The notes: a model not told the origin generated them from the sequence alone. Shown: positions 1-8,577, numbered from the stretch's first letter. The stretch is DNA of 41,947 nt from CAYFZO01 sp964347615 (GCA_964347615.1 CAYFZO010000018.1:1-41947); one strand, 5' to 3'. Numbers and translations are program-made.

Positions 1-952
1 ACGCCTCGAACGTACGCCGCCGCCCCGAAAAGGCGCACACCAACACGAACAAGCTGGTCTCAGGCAGATGGAAGTTCGTAATCAACGCGTCGGAAACCCG
101 AAACCGGTATCCGGGACGGATGAACAGGTCGGTCTCCCCCTGGTACGGGCGGATCCTGCCCGCCGCGTCGCAAGCCGTCTCAAGCGCGCGCACCACGGTA
201 GTGCCGACCGCGACGACCCGCCCGCCGCGCCGGCGACAGGCGACGACCGCGTCGCACAGCCGCGCCGGCACCCGCAGCCTTTCGCGGTGCATGACGTGCT
301 CGTCGAGTTCCTCGCCGCGCAAAGGCTGGAACGTGCCGGCGCCGACGTGCAGCGTCAACGCCTCGATCTCGACGCCTTTGCGCTCAAGCCGATCGAGCAA
401 ACGCCGGTCGAAGTGCAAGCCGGCGGTGGGGGCGGCGACCGAACCCGGATGCCGGGCGTACACCGTCTGATAACGGCTTTCGTCGAACGCCTGAGGCGAA
501 CGGCGCAGGTACGGCGGCAACGGCACTTCGCCGAACCGTTCGAGCAACCGGGAAAACGTGCAAGCTCCCTCGGGCTCGAGCACGAACAGATCGTCCCGGC
601 GCCCGACCACCCGCAGCGTCGCGTCGCCGACAAGCAGACGCGCGTTGTCACGCAACGGCTTGGCGGCACGCGCCAGCACCAGCGCGCGTCCGTCGTCCAA
701 CAGCCTCTCGACCAGCACCTCGACCCGCCCGCCGCTTTCCTTGCGCGCCGAAATCCGCGCACGGATGACCCGGCTGTCGTTTACGACCAGCAAATCACCC
801 GGCTCCAGCAACCGCGCGACGTCGCGGAAAACAAGATCGGTGAACTCACCTCGTGCGGACACCTTCAGCAAGCGAGAGCCGCTGCGTTGCGCACACGGGC
901 GGTCGGCGATCAATTCCGCGGGCAGGTCAAAGCTAAAATCACTCCTTTTCAC
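1..952 (-). CDS. queA: QueA, tRNA preQ1(34) S-adenosylmethionine ribosyltransferase-isomerase (3' end outside window)
   Basis: This enzyme transfers and isomerises the ribosyl group of S-adenosylmethionine onto preQ1 in the tRNA wobble position, making epoxyqueuosine in the queuosine pathway. The minus-strand frame starts at a GTG (952-950) and runs open to the window edge, about 317 of a usual 340-360 residues. The N-terminus MKRSDFSFDLPAELIADRP aligns with the QueA start. Further hallmarks are GDLLVVNDSRVIRAR, SVAAPTAGLHFD, TLHVGAGTFQP and the late ALITNFHLPETSL. An in-frame ATG at 964 would add four residues, but the GTG fits the family start better. It lies 46 bases downstream of the pilus ATPase gene on the same strand and may be read from the pilus transcript. 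The identification is firm; only the C-terminus is missing. Confidence 0.93.
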   Translation of the reverse strand, partial: MKRSDFSFDLPAELIADRPCAQRSGSRLLKVSARGEFTDLVFRDVARLLEPGDLLVVNDSRVIRARISARKESGGRVEVLVERLLDDGRALVLARAAKPLRDNARLLVGDATLRVVGRRDDLFVLEPEGACTFSRLLERFGEVPLPPYLRRSPQAFDESRYQTVYARHPGSVAAPTAGLHFDRRLLDRLERKGVEIEALTLHVGAGTFQPLRGEELDEHVMHRERLRVPARLCDAVVACRRRGGRVVAVGTTVVRALETACDAAGRIRPYQGETDLFIRPGYRFRVSDALITNFHLPETSLFVLVCAFSGRRRTFEA

Positions 953-998
953 GCGACATAGCATACCCGCCCCGCGGCGGGTGAAACCGCAGTGCCGA

Positions 999-2204
999 TC
1001 AGTCGTCGCGTTGGTACTCGGCGAGACCGATGACCCCGTCCAACAACAGACGGCGACGGCTTTGCGCCAGACCGGCCCCGCCTTGTTCGGCGAGCAAGCG
1101 CGCAATCTCGTCGGGCGGCGCTTCGCGGTGAATCGCCCCGCGCACCTTCTCGTCGATCTTGAGCATCTCGAAAACGCCGCGCCGTCCCCGATGCCCGGTC
1201 CACGCACAATGCTCGCAACCTTCACCGCGAAACAGCCGCGCACCGGCGAGTTCGGCGTCGTCGACGTGCATGGATTCCAGCACTTGGGAGGCAGCTTGAT
1301 CCTCGACCTTGCACTTCGGGCAAAGCACGCGCACCAACCGTTGCGCCACGATCAGGCTCAACGCGCTGCCGACCAGGTGCTGAGGCAGTCCGATGTTCAC
1401 CAGTCTGGCGATCGTCGCCGAGGAATCCTTGGTGTGCAAGGTGCTCAGCACGAGATGTCCGGTCAGAGCCGCCTTGAACGCGATGTCGGCGGTCTCGAAG
1501 TCCCTGATCTCGCCGACCAGGATCACTTCCGGGTCCTGGCGCAAAAAAGCACGCAGGACGTCGGCGAAGCCCAACCCCGGCTGCTCGCGCACCGGCACCT
1601 GACCGACGCCTTCAAGCCGTCGTTCGACCGGATCCTCGACCGCAAGGATACTGATCTCTTCGGTGTTGATACGGTTCAGCACCGTATAAAGCGTCGTGGT
1701 CTTGCCACTGCCCGTGGGACCGGTCACAAGCACCATCCCCTGGCTTGCGCGCACCGCGCGCTCCAGCACCGCCGCCTCGCGCGGCGCCATGCCGAGCGCC
1801 TCGAAATCGTCGCCGTCCGAACCGGTGCTCAGGATCCGCAACACGACGCGCTCTCCCGACACCGCCTGCAGGATCGAAACCCGCACGTCCACGCTGCCGT
1901 GCTCGCAAGCGTAGGAAAACCTGCCGTCCTGAGGCAATCTCCGCTCGGCGATGTCGAGAGAAGCCAGGATCCGGATCCGCGCCACCACCGCCGAGTATTC
2001 GTCGAACAGAAACGAGCCGTTCTCCACCCGCACCAACACGCCGTCGAGACGATAACGCAATCTCGCGAAAGTGCGGCAACGTTCGAGATGGACGTCGCTC
2101 GCGCCGGTCCGCACCGCTTGCGACAGCATGCACTCGACGAAGCCGACGGCCGAAAGCGGAAACCCCGAAAGCGACAGGCCGCGGCGTGCAGGGGCGGCGG
2201 TCAC
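999..2204 (-). CDS. pilB: Type IV pilus assembly ATPase of the GspE/PilB family, short form lacking the N-terminal domain
   Basis: A secretion-superfamily hexameric ATPase that would power pilus extension at the cytoplasmic face of the inner membrane. Seen in the 401 residues: Walker A GPTGSGKTT at about 162-170, an Asp-box region before it, Walker B ILVGEIRDFET, the His-box region TGHLVLSTLHT, and a four-cysteine zinc knuckle (CPKC then CEHC) typical of GspE/PilB and absent from PilT. PilB proteins are usually about 560 residues with an N-terminal MshEN/T2SSE_N domain of about 150 residues; that part is missing. The start ATG overlaps the pilQ stop as ATGTGA, so translation is coupled. It is the last gene of the pilus operon. 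Family assignment is sure; calling it PilB rather than GspE or MshE rests on its neighbours. Confidence 0.85.
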   Translation of the reverse strand: MTAAPARRGLSLSGFPLSAVGFVECMLSQAVRTGASDVHLERCRTFARLRYRLDGVLVRVENGSFLFDEYSAVVARIRILASLDIAERRLPQDGRFSYACEHGSVDVRVSILQAVSGERVVLRILSTGSDGDDFEALGMAPREAAVLERAVRASQGMVLVTGPTGSGKTTTLYTVLNRINTEEISILAVEDPVERRLEGVGQVPVREQPGLGFADVLRAFLRQDPEVILVGEIRDFETADIAFKAALTGHLVLSTLHTKDSSATIARLVNIGLPQHLVGSALSLIVAQRLVRVLCPKCKVEDQAASQVLESMHVDDAELAGARLFRGEGCEHCAWTGHRGRRGVFEMLKIDEKVRGAIHREAPPDEIARLLAEQGGAGLAQSRRRLLLDGVIGLAEYQRDD

Positions 2205-3754
2205 ATCGAGGCTCCGACGATTTTCGGCGCGATGAACACCAGCAGCTCCCTGAAGTCGCGCGTATTCTGAGAGCGTTTGAACAAGCGCCCGAGCACGGGA
2301 ACGCGCCCGATCACCGGCACCCGGGTCTCGCTGTCGACCCGGGTGTCGAAGTAAATCCCGCCGATGACGACCATCGCACCGTCGGCGACCAGCAACGCGG
2401 TCTTGATCTGGCGGCGCGTAATCGGCGGATTCTGCACCCGCGTGTCCACCGTGTCCTTGTTCACCGTCACCTCGATTATCAGGTTCCCGTCGCCGACGAT
2501 TCGAGGGGTTACCGCAAGACGCACGCCGGCTTCCTTGAACTCGGTCTGCGTCCCGTTTTCCGAGACGCTGAAATAAGGCACCTCGTCGCCTTGGAAAATC
2601 ACCGCCTCACGCCCGTTCAGGGTGAATATCCGCGGGTTGGAGACGATCCGGGTCTTGCCTTCCCGTTCGAGCGCGGTCAGCTCCAGCTTCAAACGCTCGC
2701 CGTCGAACAAGAAACCGACGCCGCCCGCGGGGGACGCGACCGGCAGGTCCACGACCAACCGCTCGGCGGAATCCGCCGCACCCGCGACGCCGCCGACGCG
2801 GATGACGCCTTCCGAGTCGAAGCGGTCGAGGCCGAGCCGGGCGCCGAGGGCGCGTTCCAAGCCTCTGCCCGCCTCGACGATAAAAGTCTCGATCAAGACC
2901 TGCCGTACCGGACGGTCGAGCTTCCCGGTCAGCGCCGCGACCAAATCGACGTCCTCCGCGGCCCCCTTGACCACCAACGAGCCGGTGCGCTCGTCGACGC
3001 TCATCGCCGGCTTGTCCTCGGTCCCGGTGAACAAAGGTGCGACCGCCTTTTTCATGTCGGCCGGCGCAACGTGAAAGAACCGCAGCAAATCAACGTTCCG
3101 TTGCGCCGAGGCCGAGCGCTCGGTGCTTGCGTTGTCCCCGTCGCGGCGCTCGTGGACGCGGATAAACCCGTCGTCGTCGCGCACTTCCCAGTCCTGAGCG
3201 CGCGTAACCGCCGCAAGCAGATCCCGCCACGGCGAGCGTTCGGCGCGAAAGCTCAGCGGCTTGGCGGCGATTTCCTCGGCGACGACGACGTTTGCGCCGG
3301 TCAGCGCCGCCAGTGCATTGGCGACGACGTGCAAGGGCGCGGCGGCGAAGTGCGCCGCGATTTCGGCCCCGCCGGATACCGAAACCGGGCGCGGCGGCGG
3401 CGAAGGCGCGTGGACCCGCGCCCGGAAGCGGCGGGCGTATTCGCCGCGTGCGGCGGACGCGTTGCGCTTGCGCGCTTGCGGCGAACGGGCAGGCGGCTTG
3501 CGTTTTCCGCCGCGGGTCCGATAGGCGCTCAACGCGCCGCGGTTGCGCTTTCGATATTTGTCAACGACGCGGCGGCTCTTTCGCAGACGCTCGCCGTGCG
3601 CCGCACGCGTACGCTCGAGCCGACCGGCCTCTTTCGAGGCGTCGATGCCTTCCGCCCGCACGGAAACCGGCGCGCGTCCCGACGCCCCCGACGACAAGGC
3701 AAGCAGCAGACCCGCAAGCGCAGCTACGACCAAGCGGTTCGCCTTCAAACGCAT
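2201..3754 (-). CDS. pilQ: PilQ-type outer-membrane secretin
   Basis: Forms the outer-membrane pore through which the pilus passes. The 517-residue protein has an N-terminal signal peptide (a hydrophobic stretch after MRLKANR), a basic Arg/Lys-rich low-complexity linker at about 45-100, an STN/secretin N-domain (LSFRAERSPWRDLLAAVTRA), a second N-domain, and a complete C-terminal secretin core: REAVIFQGDEVPY, GVRLAVTPRI, NPPITRRQIKTALLV, VVIGGIYF and VPVLGRLFKR. The NPPI...GGIYF stretch matches PilQ rather than GspD or MshL. It is shorter than many PilQ proteins because AMIN domains appear to be absent. It lies 3 bases after pilP and overlaps the ATPase start by 4 bases, so the operon is tightly coupled. 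Confidence 0.9.
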   Translation of the reverse strand: MRLKANRLVVAALAGLLLALSSGASGRAPVSVRAEGIDASKEAGRLERTRAAHGERLRKSRRVVDKYRKRNRGALSAYRTRGGKRKPPARSPQARKRNASAARGEYARRFRARVHAPSPPPRPVSVSGGAEIAAHFAAAPLHVVANALAALTGANVVVAEEIAAKPLSFRAERSPWRDLLAAVTRAQDWEVRDDDGFIRVHERRDGDNASTERSASAQRNVDLLRFFHVAPADMKKAVAPLFTGTEDKPAMSVDERTGSLVVKGAAEDVDLVAALTGKLDRPVRQVLIETFIVEAGRGLERALGARLGLDRFDSEGVIRVGGVAGAADSAERLVVDLPVASPAGGVGFLFDGERLKLELTALEREGKTRIVSNPRIFTLNGREAVIFQGDEVPYFSVSENGTQTEFKEAGVRLAVTPRIVGDGNLIIEVTVNKDTVDTRVQNPPITRRQIKTALLVADGAMVVIGGIYFDTRVDSETRVPVIGRVPVLGRLFKRSQNTRDFRELLVFIAPKIVGASM

Positions 3755-3757
3755 CGC

Positions 3758-4093
3758 TCAATCGCTCACGGGCAGACGCAGCACGGCAGCGCCCGTTTCA
3801 AGGTGAACCGCGTCGAGCGTGATTTCGACCACGGCTGCATCACCGATTCTTTCTCCCGGTCGCACGATGAAGAAACGGCCTTCCGGCAGCTGTATCACGG
3901 CGACCGCGCGCCGCCCAGAAATCGCGGTGCCGGCGACGCGGTAGTTCGGGGGCGGTGCCGCGGGAGGCGGCGGAGCAGGAACGGGCGCATCGAGCTTGTC
4001 CGCCGCGGCTGCGGGCGCAAAGGGGTCGGCGGGTGCCGCCGCCCAAGCGGCGAGCAACGCGAACGCCCAACCGGACAAACGACGCTTACACAT
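3758..4093 (-). CDS. pilP: PilP-like pilus assembly protein, without a lipobox
   Basis: PilP links the inner-membrane PilN/PilO dimer to the periplasmic domain of the PilQ secretin. The 111-residue product has a signal peptide (FALLAAWAAAPA), an Ala/Pro-rich spacer at about 30-50, then a small beta domain containing ISGRRAVAVIQLPEGRFFIVRPGERIG, which fits the PilP HR domain. PilP is normally a lipoprotein of about 170 residues; here no cysteine follows the signal peptide, so lipid anchoring is not expected. The ATG at 4093 overlaps the pilO stop by 8 bases; a GTG at 4099 is an alternative start. Position between pilO and pilQ is the main support, because sequence conservation is weak. Confidence 0.75.
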   Translation of the reverse strand: MCKRRLSGWAFALLAAWAAAPADPFAPAAAADKLDAPVPAPPPPAAPPPNYRVAGTAISGRRAVAVIQLPEGRFFIVRPGERIGDAAVVEITLDAVHLETGAAVLRLPVSD

Positions 4094-4676
4094 TCGCACC
4101 GTCTCCCGGGTAGTAGATGAACAAGGACGTCGAAGCCTCGACCGACCCCGACCGTTCGGACGCCGTCAATCTTTTCTCCAGCACCTGAACCAGACAGTCG
4201 CAACGCGACAAATTGCGCGCAAAATCGAGATGCGCCCGCCAAGCGCCGGCAAGCCTGACGAAAATCCCGATGCGCAACCAGCGACGCCCCTGACCCGATT
4301 CGAACTCAGGCGTCACCGCTTCGGCGTCGGTCCATTCCATCGCCGTGACTTCAAGACCCGCGTCAGCCGCGATGCGGCTGACGTAGCTCTGCGCTTCGAC
4401 CCGCCAGCCGCGCAAATCCCGGAGCATGCCGGAATAAGACGGCGTCTCCTCGTCAAGCTCACGTTGCAACGTGGTGAATCGCTTTCCCAGCTCGGACGCC
4501 TGTTCGGACAACGCCGCAACGGCGTCCGCGCGAGCGCGCATCGTTTCATTCTCGGAAGCGAGCGGGTGTAGAACCAGCAGCGCGTACGCCGGCAACGCCG
4601 CCAGCACCAGCACGGGCGGCCCGAGGACGGCAAGACGCCGCACCCCCCGCTTCGACCCTGCAAGAGACCCGTTCAT
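4086..4676 (-). CDS. pilO: PilO-like inner-membrane pilus assembly protein
   Basis: PilO pairs with PilN in the inner membrane to form the alignment subcomplex that connects the cytoplasmic motor to the secretin. The 196-residue protein has one N-terminal transmembrane segment (LAVLGPPVLVLAALPAYALLVL), a heptad-like coiled region at about 45-85 (ASENETMRARADAVAALSEQ), and a C-terminal ferredoxin-like part ending FIYYPGDGANV. The ATG at 4676-4674 overlaps the stop of the upstream pilM/pilN fusion as ATGA. Length and architecture match PilO (about 200 residues). Assignment depends on topology and gene order more than on residue identity. Confidence 0.8.
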   Translation of the reverse strand: MNGSLAGSKRGVRRLAVLGPPVLVLAALPAYALLVLHPLASENETMRARADAVAALSEQASELGKRFTTLQRELDEETPSYSGMLRDLRGWRVEAQSYVSRIAADAGLEVTAMEWTDAEAVTPEFESGQGRRWLRIGIFVRLAGAWRAHLDFARNLSRCDCLVQVLEKRLTASERSGSVEASTSLFIYYPGDGANV

Positions 4677-6223
4677 GACCGCCCGCCGGAATCCCGCAAA
4701 CGGCAAGTGACGATGAAATCCTTGAGCCGGCCCGCTCCCGCGGGCGCTCCGGTGCCGCCGTCGGCTTCGAGCGCCGCGCTTTCCAACGACACCTCGACGA
4801 TCTCGTCCGCCGCGCGAAGACGCCGGATGAAGCCGAAAATCCGTTCGTCGCTCAGCGACTTTCCGACGATGCGCAAAGACTCCGAGCGTTTGAAATGGAC
4901 CTCGTTCAGCCACACGCCTTCAAGCGTCGCGTGCTCGATCAAGGCGAGCAGGCGCGGCATCAACTTGCGTTCGAACGAAACGCGCTGGATGGACGAGTAG
5001 AACAAGATACGGTTCGACAGCTTGCTCCTCAAGGTTTCCAATTCCGCGCGCGTGCGGTCCCGGAGCTGCAACAACCGCGCGTGTTCCTCGGCGCCGGGCT
5101 GCAAACGCCGGTACTCCTCGAACAAGGTCCAATGTACGTAGCCGGCGCCGACGCTCAACAGGCAGGCGGCGGAAAACAGCGCAAGCGCCGAATAACGCCG
5201 GCGGCGAACGTCGTCGCCGCGCCGGTCCGCAAAATTCACCGCGGGCACGAAGACGGTGCGCGTCCAGCCCCGCATCCGCCGCGGCTTCGCGACAAGACGC
5301 GCCGCCGCCCGCGGCAGGCGCCACGGCTCGTCGCGCGCGTGGTCGTCCGGCGGCGGAACCCCCGCCGCGGCCCAACCGTCGACCAACTCGACCGCAAACC
5401 CGGGAAGGCGCGCTTGCAGCGATTGCAGCCAGTCGCCGTGCAAGCCACGCGCGGCGATCACTCTCACCTCGGCCCGCGAGCGCGACGCCGACCGTTCGTG
5501 CTCGACGCTGCGGCGCACGCAAACCGCCAAACTATTCACTACGCCGTCGCGGAACTCGCTTTCTTCGCTTTGCAACGCGTCCGCGTCCCGCGTGCTGAAC
5601 TCGACGCCGTGCGCGCGCAGACCGAAAGCGCCGCTCGAGAGAAGACAAGCGTCGTCGCAATCCAAAATCAAAGTGACCCGGGAGAGATCCGGCGAAAACT
5701 CCCCGCCAAAATAATCAAAGCACGAAACGCCGACGGCGCAGGCCGCAAGCCCCGCCGCTTGGACGGCGTCGACGTAAACGGCGACCTCCTCGCGCGGCGC
5801 GGCGCAAAGCAACGCCCCGATTCCGGGTCCGCCCGCAACCCGCGTAAACCACCACCACGCACAATGACTTTCGAGGTCGACCCCCAGCCGCGCCCGCCAA
5901 AACGCCGAACGCCTCGCGGCGGCGCGCAGCTCGCGCAAGCCGGCCCCGGTCAAGGTCTCCCATTGCACCCGGCAACGGGCGGTGGGCAACGAGACCGTGC
6001 ACTTCGCGCCCGTCGCGTTCCGTTCGGCGATCAAAGCCGCCAACGCGTCCCGATACGCGCCGGCGCACGACGGAAACGAGCCGTCGTGGGCGGCAACCCG
6101 GGCGCGGCGAAACACCGCCGCACCGCGACGGCGGCTGAGTCCGAACGCAAGGGCAACCCCCGACGAGTCGAAACAGACGCCGACCTTTCGAGGACGCGAA
6201 AAGCCTTTCGAGAACGCTTTCAC
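4673..6223 (-). CDS. PilM-PilN fusion protein (actin-like cytoplasmic domain joined to a PilN membrane domain)
   Basis: The 516-residue product appears to join two proteins that are usually separate. Residues 1 to about 310 look like a divergent PilM/GspL actin-like domain (KVGVCFDSSGVALAFGLSRR at the start, VTLILDCDDACLLSSG in the middle). Then VFVPAVNFADRR resembles the N-terminal motif of PilN that PilM binds. It is followed by a transmembrane helix (YSALALFSAACLLSVGAGYV), a coiled segment rich in Arg/Glu/Leu, and a PilN-type C-terminal domain (FYSSIQRVSFERKLMPRLLA, GVWLNEVHFKRSESLRIVGK). The start GTG overlaps the pilT stop as GTGA. The fusion resembles GspL and MshI architecture, so MshI is an alternative name. 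The PilM half is weakly conserved, so its ATP binding is uncertain. Confidence 0.78.
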   Translation of the reverse strand: MKAFSKGFSRPRKVGVCFDSSGVALAFGLSRRRGAAVFRRARVAAHDGSFPSCAGAYRDALAALIAERNATGAKCTVSLPTARCRVQWETLTGAGLRELRAAARRSAFWRARLGVDLESHCAWWWFTRVAGGPGIGALLCAAPREEVAVYVDAVQAAGLAACAVGVSCFDYFGGEFSPDLSRVTLILDCDDACLLSSGAFGLRAHGVEFSTRDADALQSEESEFRDGVVNSLAVCVRRSVEHERSASRSRAEVRVIAARGLHGDWLQSLQARLPGFAVELVDGWAAAGVPPPDDHARDEPWRLPRAAARLVAKPRRMRGWTRTVFVPAVNFADRRGDDVRRRRYSALALFSAACLLSVGAGYVHWTLFEEYRRLQPGAEEHARLLQLRDRTRAELETLRSKLSNRILFYSSIQRVSFERKLMPRLLALIEHATLEGVWLNEVHFKRSESLRIVGKSLSDERIFGFIRRLRAADEIVEVSLESAALEADGGTGAPAGAGRLKDFIVTCRLRDSGGRS

Positions 6224-7281
6224 GGCGTACCTCCGAGACGGCCGCCCGCCGCCTGACCGACGCGCGGAACAACGGACGGCTCGTCGGCAACGACGCCCGC
6301 GGCGCGCAGCGTCTCAAGCGCCTTTCTCATCGAGACCATGCCTTGAGAGCCGGCGGTGTCGATCACGCCGGGCAATTGGTACGTCTTGTTTTCCCGGATC
6401 AGGTTCCGCACCGCGCTGCTCGCAAGCAATACCTCGAACGCCGCCACCCGGCCGTTGCCGTCGGCACGGCGCAAGAGGCGCTGATTGATCACCATCCGCA
6501 GTCCCTCAGCCAGCCGGACGCGCGCTTGGTCCCGTGACCTTGAAGGAAACGCGTCGACGATGCGGCTGACCGCTCCCGCGCAACTGGAAGTATGCAAGGT
6601 GGCAAGCACCAGATGTCCGGTTTCGGCGGCGCTCAACGCAAGCGAAATCGTTTCAAGGTCCCGCATTTCACCGATCAGAATCAGATCCGGGTCTTCCCTG
6701 AACGCCGCGCGCAGAGCCGACTTGAAGCAAACCGCGTCGACGCCGATTTCCCTTTGGGAGACCAACGAACGACGTGAATCAAAACGAAATTCAATCGGGT
6801 CCTCGATTGTCAGCAGATGCACCGCACGGGTGCTCACGACGTGATTGACCATCGCCGCCAACGAGGTCGACTTGCCGGCACCGGTCGCGCCGGTCAGCAA
6901 AACAAGGCCGTGCGACGCGGCGAGAGTCGAACCGACCGAGGACGGCATCCCGAGGTCGTCCAACGCCGGCACGAGATCCTCTATTTTGCGCAACGTCATC
7001 GCCGGCCGCCCCGATTCAAAATAAAAGTTCGCGCGGTACCTGTATCCGTCGTGCTCGACGCCGAGGTCGAGCGATTTCTCGTTCAGCCATCGCTGCTTCA
7101 GCTCGGGCGTCATGAAACGCTCGGCGAACGCCCTTACGTCGTCGGCGGCGACGCAGTCTTCGGACAACGGACTCATTTGTCCGTTCACGCGCAAGTAAAT
7201 CGGACGTCCGCCGTGGACGTGGATATCCGACAGCCCGGGTTGCTCGGCGCATTCCGAAATTTTCTTCAGCAAAACCTGCAT
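6220..7281 (-). CDS. pilT: PilT, type IV pilus retraction ATPase
   Basis: Hexameric motor that depolymerises the pilus and drives twitching motility and DNA uptake. The 353-residue sequence has the PilT-type N-domain (GLSDIHVHGGRPIYLRVNG), Walker A GATGAGKST at 131-139, Walker B DLILIGEMRD, the His-box region TGHLVLATLHT, and the retraction-specific AVRNLIRE, the counterpart of AIRNLIRE in characterised PilT. There is no zinc-binding cysteine cluster, which separates it from the PilB-like gene in the same operon. The start ATG at 7281 follows GGAGGGGGAA, a strong ribosome-binding site. The open frame extends upstream through both tRNA genes, but that part is an artefact. It is the first gene of the pilus operon. 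Confidence 0.92.
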   Translation of the reverse strand: MQVLLKKISECAEQPGLSDIHVHGGRPIYLRVNGQMSPLSEDCVAADDVRAFAERFMTPELKQRWLNEKSLDLGVEHDGYRYRANFYFESGRPAMTLRKIEDLVPALDDLGMPSSVGSTLAASHGLVLLTGATGAGKSTSLAAMVNHVVSTRAVHLLTIEDPIEFRFDSRRSLVSQREIGVDAVCFKSALRAAFREDPDLILIGEMRDLETISLALSAAETGHLVLATLHTSSCAGAVSRIVDAFPSRSRDQARVRLAEGLRMVINQRLLRRADGNGRVAAFEVLLASSAVRNLIRENKTYQLPGVIDTAGSQGMVSMRKALETLRAAGVVADEPSVVPRVGQAAGGRLGGTP

Positions 7282-7324
7282 TTCCCCCTCCGCGGGCCGT
7301 TGGTTTACAATTCGCCGGTTCTTG

Positions 7325-7411
7325 GCCGAGGTGGCGGAACCGGTAGACGCGCCGGACTCAAAATCCGGTGGGGTAACACCCGTGTGGGTTCGAGTCCCAC
7401 CCTCGGTACCA
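7325..7411 (+). tRNA. tRNA-Leu (anticodon CAA)
   Basis: The 87-base sequence folds as a class II tRNA. The acceptor stem pairs GCCGAGG with CCTCGGT (a G-U closing pair), and the CCA end is encoded. The anticodon stem CCGGA/TCCGG carries loop CTCAAAA, giving anticodon CAA (reads UUG). The long variable arm GTGGGGTAACACCC and the T-loop GGTTCGAGTCC fit leucine tRNA. It starts 43 bases from the divergent pilT start codon. Confidence 0.96.
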
Positions 7412-7514
7412 ATGTTTCCCCGGACCGGGAAGCGGCGGCGCGTGCCAAGCGTCTCACTTGACCGAGACCAAGGGAGCAAGAATCCGACGAACGGCACCGA
7501 TTCCCGGATAAGCG

Positions 7515-7544
7515 TTTCGGAAATCGTCAAAACGGGCTTATACT
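7515..7544 (+). promoter_or_regulatory. Candidate sigma-70 promoter for tRNA-Arg
   Basis: A TATACT hexamer at 7539-7544 is preceded by TTTCGG at 7515-7520 with an 18-base spacer, and ends 20 bases before the mature tRNA-Arg. The -10 and its distance are reasonable; the -35 is poor. Visual match only. Confidence 0.4.
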
Positions 7545-7563
7545 TAAGGAATCGAGTAACCAA

Positions 7564-7640
7564 GCCCCGGTGGCACAACTGGATAGCGCGTCCCCCTCCT
7601 AAGGGGAAGGCTGCAGGTTCGAATCCTGCCCGGGGCGCCA
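7564..7640 (+). tRNA. tRNA-Arg (anticodon CCT)
   Basis: The 77-base cloverleaf has acceptor GCCCCGG paired with CCGGGGC, a G discriminator and an encoded CCA. The anticodon stem TCCCC/GGGGA holds loop CTCCTAA, giving CCT (reads AGG). The T-arm is CTGCAGGTTCGAATCCTGC. It lies 49 bases upstream of a lower-GC block of glycosyltransferase genes, and tRNA genes of this kind are frequent integration sites. Confidence 0.96.
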
Positions 7641-7689
7641 ACCGACGGGACAGCAAGCACGCTCAGCGAAAACGAACCTCGCTCCATCC

Positions 7690-8577
7690 ATGCCGCAATC
7701 GATTGTTTTCAAGCACTTCCTGAGATTCCTGCGCGTCCCCAGGGTACAGGTATGGTATGAGAACATCACCTCTCCTGAAAACCTGCTCGGAACCGCCCCG
7801 ACCGCGGAGAAGCTGTGGAACAGCTTCAGGCAGGATCTGGTGCCGTTCACCCGATTCTGGTTTTCCACTCAATGGATAAAGCTCAGGACCGCCAACGTAC
7901 GTATCCGAACGAAGATGATGAAACCGGTCTTGCCGGATAAAAAGTTTCTGATTGCCCTGACCCAGCTGCCGCCGTCCATGCAAGCCGCCGAACGCTGTAT
8001 CGAGTCCGCGAAACGACACGGGGAAGACTACAACCTGGAACTCATGCCCGGGATAAGCAAATTCGAGTCACAGGGCTTTTTTGTTCAGCACGACTTGACT
8101 TGGAACAGGAAGTACGCCGTAACAACCGATCCGTACGCGGGGATGGGATGTTTCGCCTCACACTACAAACTATGGCTTCGTTGCGTGGAAATCGGAAAAC
8201 CGATTCTGGTGCTGGAACACGACAGCGTGTTTCTCTCCCCTCTTACGAAGTTAAGGTTCAAGCACGTCATCATGCTCGGCAAGCCTTATTTCTTCGGCCA
8301 CATCATAAGCAAGATATCCACGGACAAAAGGCGGGAAATCTTCCATCCGTGGAAGTTCCTGAGAGGTACGCACTGCTATGCAATCACGCCTGAAGGGGCG
8401 CAAAGACTGCTTGAAAAGGCCCCCCGGCAACTGCTGCCGCCGGTGGATCTCTTCATGAACAGGAGAAACGTGGATATCCTTTACTACCATCCTGCCCCGG
8501 TAGGACTCGACGTCAGGTTTACTTCGGTCGCCACCAAAGAAGCACGTATATTGTCGCAAAGAAAAAGACCTCAATAA
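7690..8577 (+). CDS. Glycosyltransferase family 25 protein (paralogue 1 of 3)
   Basis: A predicted LPS/LOS-type sugar transferase acting at the cytoplasmic membrane; the sugar and acceptor cannot be told from sequence. The 295 residues start with a family-specific helical extension (about 1-80). The family-25 core begins at KKFLIALTQLPPSMQAAERC, followed by GCFASHYKLWLRC at 153-165, then the acidic motif LEHD at 175-178 (the family's ExD/DxD-type metal and donor site) and CYAITPEGAQRLLE near the C-terminal part. No signal peptide or membrane helix is seen. Base composition is clearly lower in GC than the pilus genes. Two related genes follow in tandem, so a gene-duplication cluster for surface glycan variation is likely. 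Confidence 0.82.
   Translation: MPQSIVFKHFLRFLRVPRVQVWYENITSPENLLGTAPTAEKLWNSFRQDLVPFTRFWFSTQWIKLRTANVRIRTKMMKPVLPDKKFLIALTQLPPSMQAAERCIESAKRHGEDYNLELMPGISKFESQGFFVQHDLTWNRKYAVTTDPYAGMGCFASHYKLWLRCVEIGKPILVLEHDSVFLSPLTKLRFKHVIMLGKPYFFGHIISKISTDKRREIFHPWKFLRGTHCYAITPEGAQRLLEKAPRQLLPPVDLFMNRRNVDILYYHPAPVGLDVRFTSVATKEARILSQRKRPQ

Noticed and set aside
1745..4120. A 791-codon open frame on the plus strand antisense to the pilus genes
   Set aside because: Arg/Pro/Ala-rich product without domains; it is the shadow expected opposite high-GC coding sequence with pilQ, pilP and the ATPase clearly on the minus strand.
7282..7656. Upstream extension of the pilT frame, and short minus-strand frames such as one ending GQDSNLQPSP
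   Set aside because: They read through tRNA-Leu and tRNA-Arg in antisense; such sequences are a well-known false protein product of tRNA genes.
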